64,000 nucleotides of DNA, taken from contig JBAIZL010000003.1 in assembly GCA_036971475.1 (NCBI GenBank), forward strand, positions 57,122,883-57,186,882, in the 5' to 3' direction. How positions within the stretch are numbered: position 1 is the stretch's first letter; each line of letters starts with the position of its first letter. Source of the stretch: Prosapia bicincta (taxonomy: Eukaryota > Arthropoda > Insecta > Hemiptera > Cercopidae). This document shows positions 51,898 to 64,000 of this stretch, piece after piece. A model generated the notes under the pieces. It was not told the DNA's origin, made no database searches, and saw nothing but the letters and a program-made list of their open reading frames with translations. The position numbers and the translations under genes are program-made.

Positions 51898-54800
51898 TTT
51901 TCCCTGAATACAAAATGGCTAGAAGTATAAGTTTTAAAACGTCTGGGATTTATGAGTTGTGAAAACAGACACGTGAATTATTTAGAGGAAGAGAGTGTAA
52001 ACTACTGTCTTCCATCAGCTGTGCAGTGGCTAGGCAACATAAACATAATATAATCATGAGAAGAGGAATTAGACGCGAGGCATTTACATGGTGATACATT
52101 CTGAAGAAATTACGTGCTCTTTATTGATGGCGCAGTTGAAAGTGTTTTTTCCAATTATTTGTTGGTTTAGATAGACAATTCAAAACCGTTATTAATTGTT
52201 AAGTACGTGAAACAAAATACCTGTTGAGAGATTCACTTTGTGGTGAAATAATTTGTGGATCGTTTATACGTCTTCAATATTGTAATTAGTCCATACAATG
52301 TGTTTATGAAGATATCTATTGTTTATATTTTTGTAATTTAATATTTTTTTAAATATTCAAACATCAATTAATTTGCTTGTTTCCCAATTTTAAATGCTGA
52401 AGAATTTTTAATAAAACAATTTACATTACAACACTAAAACAAAGGTTCAAGAAAATTTAGGTAATAGCTACATTTTAGAAACTAATCGATTCGTAATCAT
52501 TATTCCAGACCTGACATATATAAAATGAATCTAGCTACTGAAATATAAACAAATATTCTCTACACGCAATAGTACAAGATAATAAAAATAAACAGCTAAA
52601 GACCAGAGAAGAATAAGTGGAAAGTTTGACATGTATATAAACTCAAACATGATATACTAATAATTCACGTAAAATACAAACCTAAATACCAAAATCAACG
52701 GCCTTTTTGAGTTGTTAAAAATAAAAATCTAATCAAATATCAAAATAAATCAAAGTAAATATAAATCTTGCAGTAGGTAAATAAATTCGAACTATAATCG
52801 AGCTATCGATATTCAGTAACATAGGGCTACTTATAAAAACACTAGCATTAAATTCAACTCCCACTTATTAAGTTAGGTTTGACCAGAGGTCCTCATATTT
52901 ACAATCCGAGTCGATCCAAGTGCAGAAAATCACAATTTCTTTCTTTTCATTTTTAGAATAACAATAATTGATACCTACAATATCTTCATTTAAAATTTAA
53001 ATAAGGACAAAGGAAAAAAGTTCTAAAGACGTATTAGGAAACGGTAAATACTTTTTGTTTATGGTGCACATAGGTTATATTGTAAATTTTTTTAGGTTAC
53101 CGAAATAGATATTTCAAATATTTCTCTATTATTTTAGAGATACGATATTTTATTTCTTCTAAAACATATATCGTTTCGATAATGAATTATATAAAAATTT
53201 TAAGATTTTGTTTAGATTCCAAACTGAATGACATTTAGTTTTTACCTAATTCGAATCTGTATAAAAAAATAATAAAATAATCAGAAATATGTGTTTTTAA
53301 ATTCTTTTACACAGTCATATAAATAATAATCAGTGCCATATATTTAAGTGCAGCTGTTTTATGTAAATATTAAAACATGCCATGATTTTAAACATCACAC
53401 AGAAGACACTACTTACACTGAACCAAGTTTAATTTTAGTGTCAATAAAACTTACTTCCGTTGTTCACACGAACTTAGTCAACTACGGAAATTTGTTGTTC
53501 TATTTACATATCTCAGAATAAAGAAGGCACAATTTGTTGTTACTTGTGAATTATTTATTTTGTCAACTACAAATAATACCGAAGTGAAAATGAAATAGTT
53601 ATTGTATTTGAGTGTAAAACGCGTTCATAAAGAGATACACAAACGAACCTATAGGCCTACACAACAAAGAACTGATTACACATAACCAACAAAAGATCCT
53701 ATTACACACACAAGACCTTAGTTATTGATAACCATAACCTATTACACGACCTATAATACACGAAACCATCTATTACAGGTAAAATATTATACAGCTGTCA
53801 TCTTTGTACAAAAAATAAGATATTTGAAAAAAATATATATTTTAAGAAGTATTTGCAGAGCATTACAGAATAACTGTAATTCTTTAAATGTTATTGTTTG
53901 ACAAAGAATAGCTTTTAAATACAACAGTTGTCTAGTTGATTCTCTCGCTAAATGTAACTAGATTTGTGTCAGTTTTAATAATACTTTGGCAATTATAAGA
54001 GATTAATCCTATGAGTCTAGGTTGATAGGGGTTGTCCTCAATAAAGAAGGCATGTTTTCTCAGAGGAACTCAGTTATATATCAAGTTTCAATATAAAGCA
54101 TAGAACAATAAAATATTCTTACAATTTGAGTATATCAATAGTCTATAGTACACAATATGTGTACTTGATTTTACAAAGTAGGCCTAAGGAAGAAACGTTT
54201 GAAGATATTCGTTAGCGAGTCATTTTAACTTGTCAACCAATAATTGTATACTTATATAACACATATTATCGTTTTCAATTGATTTATTGTGGTTCAGTCT
54301 GAAACTAAAGCTTAGACGAATAAGTGAAACAACTATGTAAACAACCAGATGTTTAACTCTCTATTAATAAATAATGTAAACATTCTATTTAATACTTTAA
54401 ATATTTAAGAGATCTTAATCAAAAAAGTAATATTTAGTAATATTTTTAAATTTTTAAAACGAAATATATTTCGTATGTATTTTTAAAACGAAAACAGAAA
54501 CGTACGGATCAAGTATATAGAAAGATGTGATATCTAACCATAAAATAATTTTAACGTAGGAGAAGTACACTTTTTAAAATGCATTGACAATAGTTCACTT
54601 TATGTTAAACTAGAATGTATTGTGATCCACGAATGTATTAACAAATAAATAAACTTTGCTGCGAAGTTAGCTATAACTACCCCTAGTTACTGTAGATATA
54701 CAACCCTTAGAATAGGGAACGAAAGGCTTAGTTGCGTGTTAGTTTTATTTATGCTTCCAACACACGCCTATAATAGGGTCTCATTATCACCTGCTAATCT

Positions 54801-55250
54801 GATGTACACAGACAGGTCACGTCATGATCCTATCTTTCATTCGGAAACCAGGTCTCTATTGTAGATGCCACGATAAACGGAATGGTAGCTAGATGTTTCT
54901 CCGCAAATACATTTCCCCACTCATTAACAGTAAGTCCAAATCAAAGTATGGAACTCTGCTGTAATTTATGAAATATAGTGTTAGATAAACAAAATATTAT
55001 ATATTTATTATTTATATTGATCTCAGTAGATAGATTTATTAAATACTAAATTATTTAGAAATAAACATATGAAACATTTATGTTTCTAGTAAATTCGAAA
55101 ACGTGTAATGATAATATAATTCAAACATCTTGAGCTCGTTGAAGGTAGTTTAAGCAAAATGGTTTGTGTTTTTAAATCATCATTTCTGCCATTTTTGATA
55201 AATTACCTATTTTAATAAATATATTTTAACATGCATGTATAAATATTGCT
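51898..55250. other. AT-rich non-coding stretch
   Basis: No supported gene. A more GC-balanced patch at about 54660-54950 has no recognisable coding content. Two TAGGCCTA octamers lie at 53652-53659 and 54179-54186. Confidence 0.45.
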
Positions 55251-55257
55251 TCATATT

Positions 55258-55890
55258 CATTTCTAACTGAAAAGCTCTTATTAGATATATAGGTATTTAT
55301 TTAGCAAATCATTAAAGATTTTTTAGATTTCTTTTATTTTTAAACTTGTAACCATTCAAAAGCCTTTTAGAAAATACTGCAATCAGCTATCCCAAATAAA
55401 AATGCCGTAGATCCAAACCACTATTGAACTAATTTCTCAAATACATTCTGTTGGTTAATACTTATGAAAGGGTTGGTTAATACTTATGTCGCACTCGTAC
55501 ATGTGACATTGTTATTCATTTAATAACTGTAAAGCGTAGCTATATTAGATCTGAGAAGCTTTAAAGTGAACATCTGGTAATTTTTGGAAACATCCTTACT
55601 CCTTTCATGAGTATTAGCCAACATAAACTATTTAAATAATTAGTTATAACTATTTGTAATAATAATAATAATTAGTAGTAATTAGTAACAATAACTATTT
55701 AAAAATTCGAACAATTAGTTCAATATGGATTTGGATTTAGGACAGTTATATTAGTGATAGCTGATTGCAGTATTTTCTTGAAAACTTGTGAAAGACTACA
55801 AGTTTTAAAACAAAAGACAATCTACAAACTCATTAGGTATTGGCTATATAAATACCTGAATATCTAATAAGAGCTTTTCAGTTAGAAATG
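55258..55890. mobile_element. Foldback element with ~180-bp inverted arms
   Basis: The left arm (55258 to about 55440) and the reverse complement of the right arm (about 55708-55890) align in order: CATTTCTAACTGAAAAGCTC with TTATTAGATAT, AGGTATTTAT.TAG, AAACTTGTA, AGAAAATACTGCAATCAGCT with ATC, and ATTGAACTAATT. A further inverted pair inside (55450-55471 and 55601-55622, GTTGG.TAATAC..ATGAAAGG) extends the fold. The arms differ by several indels, so this is an older element than the 23.7-kb palindrome. There is no ORF or transposase. Confidence 0.75.
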
Positions 55891-58800
55891 GATATCATAA
55901 TTTCTAACCTTTCTGAAGCATTTACATAGCTATGAGAAGACAACCTCCCAAACATCTTTGCTCTTATTGCTTGACAACAGCGACTTTTCATGATAATGTA
56001 AATCCTAAACTTCTGAAGGGAATGGGGTTATTTTTCTGTTATTTCCTCCTCATACGTCCCACAGCCTCCAGGCTCTTGTTAAGTCATTTTATGGATCAAC
56101 AAATATTATTTTCGAGCCACGTATAATCAGTTAATCAGAAATACTAAAAACACAATCACATTTTATGATATTCCTTGCCTTGCAACAGTGCCTTTCCCAA
56201 AGCTATGATAACAAATATTATTGTAGTAAGTTTTCAGGCTGAAATCATGTCTTTATAATCCAGACATTTATAATGATGATGATATCTTGTCAAGTTTCGT
56301 AACTGATCGTCCCATTATTTCAAACAACTGAGCAAGTTAACCTATTCCGAGCCAGACATCTGGGCCTGCTACATCAGTATAAATCAAGCTCACTCACCGG
56401 CCAACAGGACTTACATCTAATTGCCTTCGCCATTTCTCAAGACTGAAAATATTCGTTCTCTGCTAAAAGCTGGAGAACGAAAGAACTACGAGAAAAATAG
56501 ACAAAACTTAAAATTATGTATTCTTACAGATACTCATTCATAAAATAAAATGCTCAAGTGAGAATAGAAAGATATCTTGGGAACTCTCTTAAAAAAGCAA
56601 AAAATGGAAAATTAAAAAACTGAAGCAAAAAATAAACTACACTAAAATTTTGGCTCCGATCGTGAAAAAGATGAAGAAATATTTTGCTTGGTATGTTTAA
56701 ATATATTATAATTTCAAACCGGGTCAAAATTGGATTCAGTGTATTTCTTGAGAAAATTGGGTACACACAGATTGCGCAGAAGGTAGCCATACCTACATTT
56801 GTATTCACTTCAAGCATCTGTGTCTTCTGAGTCAGATTGACTCTTCAAAATTAAATTAGTTAACATTTTTGTTTTTAATTAAAAAAATATTATACATTTT
56901 TATACTTCGTTTTAGTTTAGTTTTGTGTTATTACTATACATTTAGGTTTATCTTTAATGATCTTGTTTTTTATTGAGAAAACGTTTTTTATGATAATTTC
57001 CTTCAATAATAAGAACTTATAATATTGCTCACCCCATACACGGACAACAGTCTACTTTTACGTTCTTCACTTTAACAAGAAAAACACTTTGGTTAACTTC
57101 AAATTTAGGTTTCCGTATCAACATTATTTCAGATAAATATAATTTATTGGTAAAATACTATTATCATTACGTTATACAGCACGTAAAACTTTGTTTAAAG
57201 AGAAATATAAGTGTGATATAAAGTTTGATCTACATAACGTCTCCATGAAAATAAACGTTTTTCTCTATCTCGTTGCTCGGAAATATCGTTTGTTTTTATA
57301 TTGCCAACCAACTGCAAACATGACAGATGACGGCAGTTTTAACACTCTTTTCACCCACATCTATATTATTTGGGAACTATGACAAATAATTTTCTCCAAG
57401 TATTTTATATATTCTGTAACTTAATTTTCTACTTGTGTGAATGGTTTTTGTAAATATCAATAGCAAAGGTCTTATTTTACAAAAAATAAATCATTCAAAA
57501 AAGTTAAATTAGAATAATTTATTTACTGCTCTATAAATATTTATTTATTTTGAAACAGAAATATTGGATATTTATAAAATACTTAGAGAAAGTAATTTGA
57601 CCTATGTATGTGAAAAAAATATTACCTATATTGCTCTCCAAATAAAAAAACTGATTGTATAGGAAACATAATCAGTTAGGTTTTGTAATGTTATTAACGC
57701 TACTATGAAACTTATTGTAAGGGTTGGATTAATTTCTATTTTTAAATACATACAGTTCTTTAACAAGTTTAAATAGATTAAACTTATGGGAAACATACTT
57801 TGCTTTATACATTACCTAACACACGAAACTCTGTTAGGTACTCGTTACAGGATATGGGCTACTGCTAATTTGAATAAAGAATGTTTAATTGGTTTAATTA
57901 AGTTATAGAGTACTTTAACTTTTTTTAATTATATACAATGTTAATATTGATCTTATGTAATTTTTGTGAGTATTTTACAGTACTAAATTAATTGTTCCAC
58001 TAGCCATCAAAACAATAATTCAAGATACATTTACAATAAAGTAAACTTTTATTGCCTAGGCTATTACATGTAGATCAATCTAATTTAATTCTGGTGAAAT
58101 ATATTCGCGTAGCACTAATGTTGGCGCTGTTAGGGTTGCCAATTTTCACCACAATTGTGTGGAACAATGAACGCATATTTTTCAATAAATCACCCAAACC
58201 CCACTCTTGCCTTGTCAATGCGTCTTAAAATATTTCTTCCTTGAACTCTATCCAAATGTATTTCGTACGCTAATTCTAACCCGGGAATATATACATTTCT
58301 CTCTGCCACCTACCCACTCTATAACACCTCGAAGATTAATAGTATTTCTTTCGGTTATATCGGTCAATTTCAAGAACATATAGGCTGTAAACAAAACGAT
58401 GCGATTATTCAGAAATGTATTTCCTATCTTAAAAATGTTATACCAACATGTCATAAGGGATGATAAAAAAATGATAATAATTATTCTAAAAGTGTCAGGT
58501 AAATTAAACTTTCAAACTATTATATTGTTTTATTATTAGCTGTAATTTACAATGAACCAGATGTATGTGTTTTCTAAAGATAATTGACAATTGATTCAAA
58601 ATTATTAATAATACATTTTTTGCCCATTGACCTACAATGAATAGTTATCTAATTCTAAGGTTGACTGGATTATTTTACTCGTATATCTCTCAGGCATAAT
58701 AATTTATATCCAACTATTACCGCTCGAAGGAGAAGTTTGACAAACTAAATGCATCATGATCGTCACTGTAAATGAATACAAAAACAGCCCACAAGAATAT

Positions 58801-59024
58801 CTAATTATATGTAGACACTGTTAACATAATATAAAGTAGGCCTACTGATGGTTCCGAATATCTAGAGATAAATTCAGTATTATATATTGAACTAATATTT
58901 TATTCGTTAAAATAATTATTTTTCAATTTAGTTTCAGAATTGAAATATTATTATTTAGCTGAATTTGAAGAATACTCCAGGTTATAAATAACTATTAGAC
59001 GCTTTGTTCTTGTGTTGTTCATAC
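55891..59024. other. AT-rich non-coding stretch
   Basis: No supported gene. A minus-strand ATGGCGAAGGC followed 30 bp later by a good donor-like GGTGAGT (about 56395-56437) is noted but not supported as an exon. Confidence 0.45.
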
Positions 59025-61340
59025 TGTGACGGACGGGCCCTACGATGCGAGCACGTGACCCTCCCGTCTTCCAGGCACCCCGCCACACCGCCACCTCCGT
59101 TGCTCAGTAAAAACTTCGAAACGAGCCGTTCCGGCCCTCGGTCGAACCATTGTGTAATGTTTCGCCAAAATTTGCCAGAAAACCACTCACTAGATTTTAT
59201 TTAATAAACCTAACTCGCTGAGATTTAACCCTTTGGTTATCCATTCCCGAATGAATTGAGTTCGTTTGAAGGCAACTTAGGCAGATTGACCATTTTCTTT
59301 AGGATTGTGTGACAAATTTGTTTAAATAAATAAATTCACAGTTTTGTTTGCATGTTAGTAAAATACTTTGTTTTTATTTTGCTATAATTCAATTTCTATG
59401 ACAGCACAGTGTGTAGTTATTTTTTTTATTTTAACCCCATTTTCATTATCTGACAATTCTTACCCTTTCACTTTATAACTTCTTTTTGTAACAAATACAT
59501 TTTTATTTCATCATTTCTTACCAAGGGCCTTTTTCAAAAATTACTATAAATATAATTCTAATTTAAAAGCAAAATTAATCTTTTCTTTGTTAATATTTAA
59601 AACTCGAAATTTATTATTTCATTTTTTCCTCAATTCAAAACTACTAATTTAACTGAAAACAGTTACTTTACTTTTCTCTACAAGATTTTAGTTTATTTTT
59701 AAACTTCATTTCAATTAATTTATTGTCATTTTTCTAACGCAATTTCTCTGCTTAAAATCTTTATAAAATTGCTAAATAATTTTAAAACTATTTATCTTCT
59801 TTCATTTATCCTTCTTTCCGAGTCAACCTCTGTTCTAAACAATGGTACGTTAAAAGCAACCGCGTCTTATGACTCCTATAAAGTGAGATTTAAATTAAAT
59901 TATTTAACAAAATTTAAAATCTCTTTTTTCTACTAATTAGTTATTTAAATTTAACTACATTTAGGTTTTAATTTTGAATTATTTATTTTACGTTCAAAAC
60001 TGTTAGTACTGTGTTTTCAAAATTTCAAAATGATTTCAACTATTTTTATTAGTATCTGTTAACTTTGCTAGGAGGAGGAAGGTAGCTACATTAAACTAAC
60101 GTTATTCCCTACATATTGGTCCTTAACAAAGTCACTATTCAAAACTCATTTACATATTTTGAAAATTTATTCAAATTTAAACTCTAAAATTTCAACGTTT
60201 CCAAAAACTTTAACATAAAAATTATTAATTTTAGAAAGAGAGAGGCTAAAGTTTGACCTTTCGGAGTTATCCCTTCTCCTGGTCCCATCGCTCTTCAGCA
60301 ACATGTTGCCTTGGTATAGTCTCTCCGTCCCTGTGGCTGGCCATCTTTTTTTTAGACTCGTCCAGAGTTGGCGTTACCGACGCTTCCCGCTTCCTTGATG
60401 CCTTTTTGGCCGATATATAGGGCTACGCGTTACCTCGCGAATTTATACTTCTTTATTTTTTATTTTAAAATTCTGGATCTAGTTCCATAATAATAATTTA
60501 CCACTGTCTTTATTTTCAAAACTAATCTCACTCTCGGTTTTAATCTACTCTTAGTTTAAAATACTGTTTACAGTACTCTGTTCAAATTTTAATTTTATTA
60601 AATGAATTTAGTTAATGTTGACTCTAAACTGTTAAAACACTTCATTTGAGGCACTGTTCATTTGCTACTTTCGTAAGATTCTAATTTTATCTTAATTACT
60701 TCTCTGCGACAACTAATTTCGAGGATCACAACATTGATGTTAGTTCGGCATAAAACCACTTTTGGATAGTTTCCTCCCCAAAACGGTATGAAAACACACG
60801 AGACTACATCTCAGCGAAAACAATACCGCTCTTAACCCGGCATTGTCTTGTAACTAAACGTTTTGAAACTATTTGAAGCATTATGAAAACGGAGAACGCT
60901 CGACACAACCTTTCAGTTCGTCGTCTCTAATCACGCTCCCCAATTTGATGCATCTTCCCAGGCATTTTCCGCCCCTACGGGCTTGTTTGAACCAAAAGCC
61001 AGTCTCCAAATTGGCGTGTTCAGAACACTAGCCACTTCGTCACATCCGGTTGCAGTTCGCACGCATCTTCACTCTTGATCGAAATATCCACAAAAACTTA
61101 ACTATCCTGCAACTCTTTCAGTTGTCATTTTCTCGAGTTTTTCGTCTCGGCACTTTTGTCCCCTTTTTATGTTCTGCGTCCTCTCGAATGTCGATAGGTG
61201 GGTTTTAAACTTTTTTCTTTCTTTTTAGTATGTAAAAAACCTGTTATCCTTGCTAATTGCTTTCTTCCTTATTCTCGTTAAACTCATGTTACCTTATGCC
61301 TAAGGCATTTCTATTATGTTTTAGCTTCGCTACTCTGACA
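59025..61340 (-). mobile_element. Candidate solo LTR, ~2.3 kb, with 4-bp flanking duplication
   Basis: The segment has TGTGACGG at its left end and CTCTGACA at its right end, that is TG...CA termini. It is flanked by ATAC on both sides (59021-59024 and 61341-61344), as expected for an LTR retrotransposon target duplication. Its composition differs from the surroundings: GC-rich patches at 59025-59210, 60240-60430 and 60750-61210 alternate with T-rich plus-strand sequence. The minus strand is therefore A-rich, like the plus strand of the 21.1-kb candidate. No gag or pol ORF is present, so a solo LTR formed by recombination is the simplest reading. The boundaries rest on short signals and could be coincidental. 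The strand is chosen by analogy only. Confidence 0.4.
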
Positions 61341-61344
61341 ATAC

Positions 61345-64000
61345 AAAATTTTAAAATTATTGAATTTAAAACTTCATTTGCCACGATAAAATGTTACATT
61401 TCAGCCCAATTCAACACGTAAAATTATTATAATTCTTCAAATTATGTCATTGCACGGAAGAGAAAATTATCCGTTATTGTACGGAAATTATCCTTTCTGT
61501 AATGTTTATTTAGAATCTTCAAGTTAATTATCATGATAGCCCTTCATGTTAAATCTATTATCTTAATTAAACAATGAAATCTGTTAATAAGAAATGTTGA
61601 AATAATTCTGTTTAATTTGGTTACATTACTTTTCTAAAATCTGTTGTTGATAACATATAAAACTTCCCTGCAAAAATTTCCGCATGTTGGAATGAATGGA
61701 GTAATACATAAATAAATACCAAACGGACTTCTTGAGACTTCGTAATTTATCTTTTTTTTAAAGTGGCCACTTTTTTATAGAGATCAAGACGTAAGAAAAA
61801 GGCGTTTTTACAAAATATCGTACATGTTTAAATAAATATCGACATCTTCAATGTATTTGTTTAATGTAAACAAATATAAATTTTAAATAGAATAATATTA
61901 TTCTATACGCAGAATTATTACAGTAATTAATTATTTTATATTCATGTAGAATAATAAGCTTAATTAGCTATTTTATTACCTCAAGTTACCTAAATGAATT
62001 TACAGCACCAAATATGTCTATACAAACTGAAGGAGTTGAATTAAAACTTATTTAGTACACCATGTAATGTTTATGTGAAATACAATCCCATTGTAACACG
62101 GTAAGAAAAACAATTTACCCACTACTTACTAGTGAAAAACCTGTTTATTACTGAAACAAAAATATGTGTTGACACATATGAAATACATATAACTACATGG
62201 ACATAAAGTACACACAAAAAATAAATATTTTTCTTGCCCTCGGTTTTCTAAGATTTTTATTATTGTAGACTCTTAGGGTTTTAAGCGCCTTTCCTTATTA
62301 CCTTTACTTTGACACAAGTGAGCGCCTCTCGGGATCACTGTATAAGGTCTAGATTTAAATTCTAAAGAATGCTTATGATACTTAGTAGTTAATATGTTAG
62401 ATGATGCATGCACATAGTACTTAACATGTACTGTACTCTAACGTCCTGAGAAAAAATATCAATAATTAAAAGTTTTATAACTAATAAATTTAAAACGTTA
62501 AATACGTGATTGATGATCAACCTTGTAAATCAATAAAAACTATGTTACAGGGTTTAGTTTCTTCTATCTACTTTATTAATTTGTCGTCACAATCGTTGGA
62601 CCGTTAAAAACTAATCTTCTCATGATATTTTACATGGTACTAGAGTACCATTCCTGTTTCCAAGCTGTTACCCTTTTTTTCTAATTCATATTTTATATCA
62701 TCCTATAACTACTCTACAGGATTGAAAAATCCTTTTACGAACGTTTAAAATTTCTATTTGTTTTCATATTTAAAATCAGAATCATTAGTAATCAGCAATG
62801 CTCATATCATTATATATAACCATCAAAACTTACATTACTGTTCATAAGAGTAACATAGGAGGAGATTGTTTTGTAAAGAAACAAAATGTTATGGAACTAA
62901 CGTTTCATGCTAAGATACAAATATTTTTCACACGAAAAACCTCCGTATGTTCTCAGCTAGGAAGGATTCTAGTTGGGCATTCGTGTGTAATATCACAGTA
63001 AATGTATCTTCCTAATAAACATTTTTGGAGTTTCTGTCTACCATTAATATTCATTTCTGTCTCTGTTTTTAATATCCATTTTAAAGGATTTGAATAAACG
63101 CAAGCTACCCATTGGTTACGTCTTAGAGCACTTTAGAAGAATATAATCACGACTTCGATATACATATGCAAGCACGAATTGATATTTATTCTCAAAAAAT
63201 ACTCAAAAATAGTTTTATTCGGATATTAATATTATTGTAGTTTATTTATATATTAGTTTATTAGAAGGTACAAGAACTCATACCATTTGAAGTCACTATT
63301 GCTAGAGAGAAATATTCAACTTTAGCTACCATTGGCAATGAATTATGAAATTTTAAAAGGTATAAATTAATTTAATGTAAAGAAACAGATCAATGCATCA
63401 AGGAGTAGCAGTAGTGGCACACAAAGACGAAATTCCATTTTGCAACAACAGCATTACAAAAGCTACAAATGAAGACATCATGGAAAAGCAGTGGGTCTAA
63501 AACATAACCAAGAGAAAAACTATTTTGCAACAATTATAATATCTAGAAAAAAATATTAATTGCACCAGCAGCAAGATATGAGTAAAGAAAAGGAATCATT
63601 TTTCAACAAGCATAATACTTAAATCAACAAAATGAATGCATCCTGCAACAGCAGTAACCCAAACTCTCATGTATTAACAGTAATAACATGTTAACATCAA
63701 TAATTGCCTTGAAGGGAAAAAATCCGATTCAATTCACACTTTTTAAAGTAAATATTTTAAAGACAAAATGATTTATAATCGAGAGCGAGTTAAACTATTA
63801 TTTCCCTTAAGCATTGAAATTTCGTTTAACAAGTAAAATAATGTTATCAGATTATGCGTCACTGTATTTAAAAACTAAATTTTTGCATCTGAATACGACG
63901 TATCATTAAACTACAATTTTGAATTATGTCTATCTATAACTACTAATTAGTTATCATAGAAAGCTTTAAATCATATTATATATATTTTTATATCTATGTT
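61345..64000. other. AT-rich non-coding stretch
   Basis: No supported gene. Near 63415-63660 the plus strand has several CAACAACAG/GCAACA-type clusters reminiscent of degenerate glutamine-coding repeats, but the frame is broken repeatedly. Confidence 0.45.

Noticed and set aside
47316..51913. Family of ~60-codon minus-strand proteins starting MFFHLSSRYRERYE
   Set aside because: They recur only because of the 130-bp unit. The period is not a multiple of three, each ORF overlaps the next in another frame, and all end where the next unit is read out of frame.
56395..56437. Minus-strand ATGGCGAAGGC followed by donor-like GGTGAGT as a first coding exon
   Set aside because: Only about 12 codons long, with no promoter evidence and no matching downstream exon.
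63380..63680. Degenerate glutamine-rich (CAA/CAG) coding repeat
   Set aside because: CAACAACAG clusters are irregular and the frame is broken repeatedly. No consistent unit was found.

Overview
The window looks like non-coding, repeat-rich DNA from a large AT-rich arthropod genome, most likely an insect. I estimate about 30% GC by eye. There are no operons, ribosome binding sites or long intact ORFs. Nearly every recognisable protein trace belongs to a transposable element family common in insects: a Jockey-type LINE with a gag-like zinc-knuckle ORF1, a second LINE with a YADD-type reverse transcriptase, a BEL/Pao LTR retrotransposon, a hAT-like element, and several foldback MITEs. The palindromic octamer TAGGCCTA occurs at least 8 times, where about 0.5 would be expected at this composition. 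I associate that enrichment with some hemimetabolous insect genomes such as cockroaches and termites, but this is a loose inference and the species is not established. No complete host gene could be supported.

Layout. 1-8 kb: AT-rich DNA with a foldback MITE (1036-1484), one possible host exon relic resembling animal haem peroxidases (near 3.1 kb), and a diverged 1.1-kb duplication (5.9 and 7.0 kb). 8-19 kb: the main transposon cluster. It has a minus-strand Jockey ORF1 relic (8.2-9.2 kb), a small TIR element (10.7 kb), an unassigned decayed coding-like patch (11.8-12.5 kb), long TA/CA microsatellites joined to a Helitron/DINE-like repeat (13.2-14.4 kb), and a nested locus. In that locus a plus-strand Jockey LINE (14.5-18.0 kb) is split by a hAT-like element and then cut off by a BEL/Pao 5' LTR plus partial gag. 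21.1-23.1 kb: a candidate solo LTR sitting inside a CA microsatellite. 23.6-23.9 kb: a perfect 109-bp inverted repeat. 27.4-28.8 kb: an older copy of the same palindrome with a minus-strand LINE fragment inserted in its middle, bounded by a 7-bp target-site duplication.

29-47 kb is mostly unannotatable AT-rich DNA. It holds a diverged repeat pair (29.1/30.3 kb), a 33-bp minisatellite (32.5-33.0 kb), a LINE tail, a perfect 30-bp hairpin (36.5 kb) and another repeat pair (38.1/40.4 kb). 47.3-51.9 kb is the most striking structure: about 36 tandem copies of a 130-bp unit with higher-order duplications. Its left end runs directly into a minus-strand coding-like tail. 52-64 kb has a long foldback element (55.3-55.9 kb) and a second candidate solo LTR (59.0-61.3 kb) with TG...CA ends and a 4-bp flanking duplication.

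Nothing indicates a host pathway. The content is best read as a history of insertions, with tandem amplification at 47-52 kb as the main unexplained feature. Boundaries of decayed elements are approximate, and all family assignments rest on motifs read by eye.
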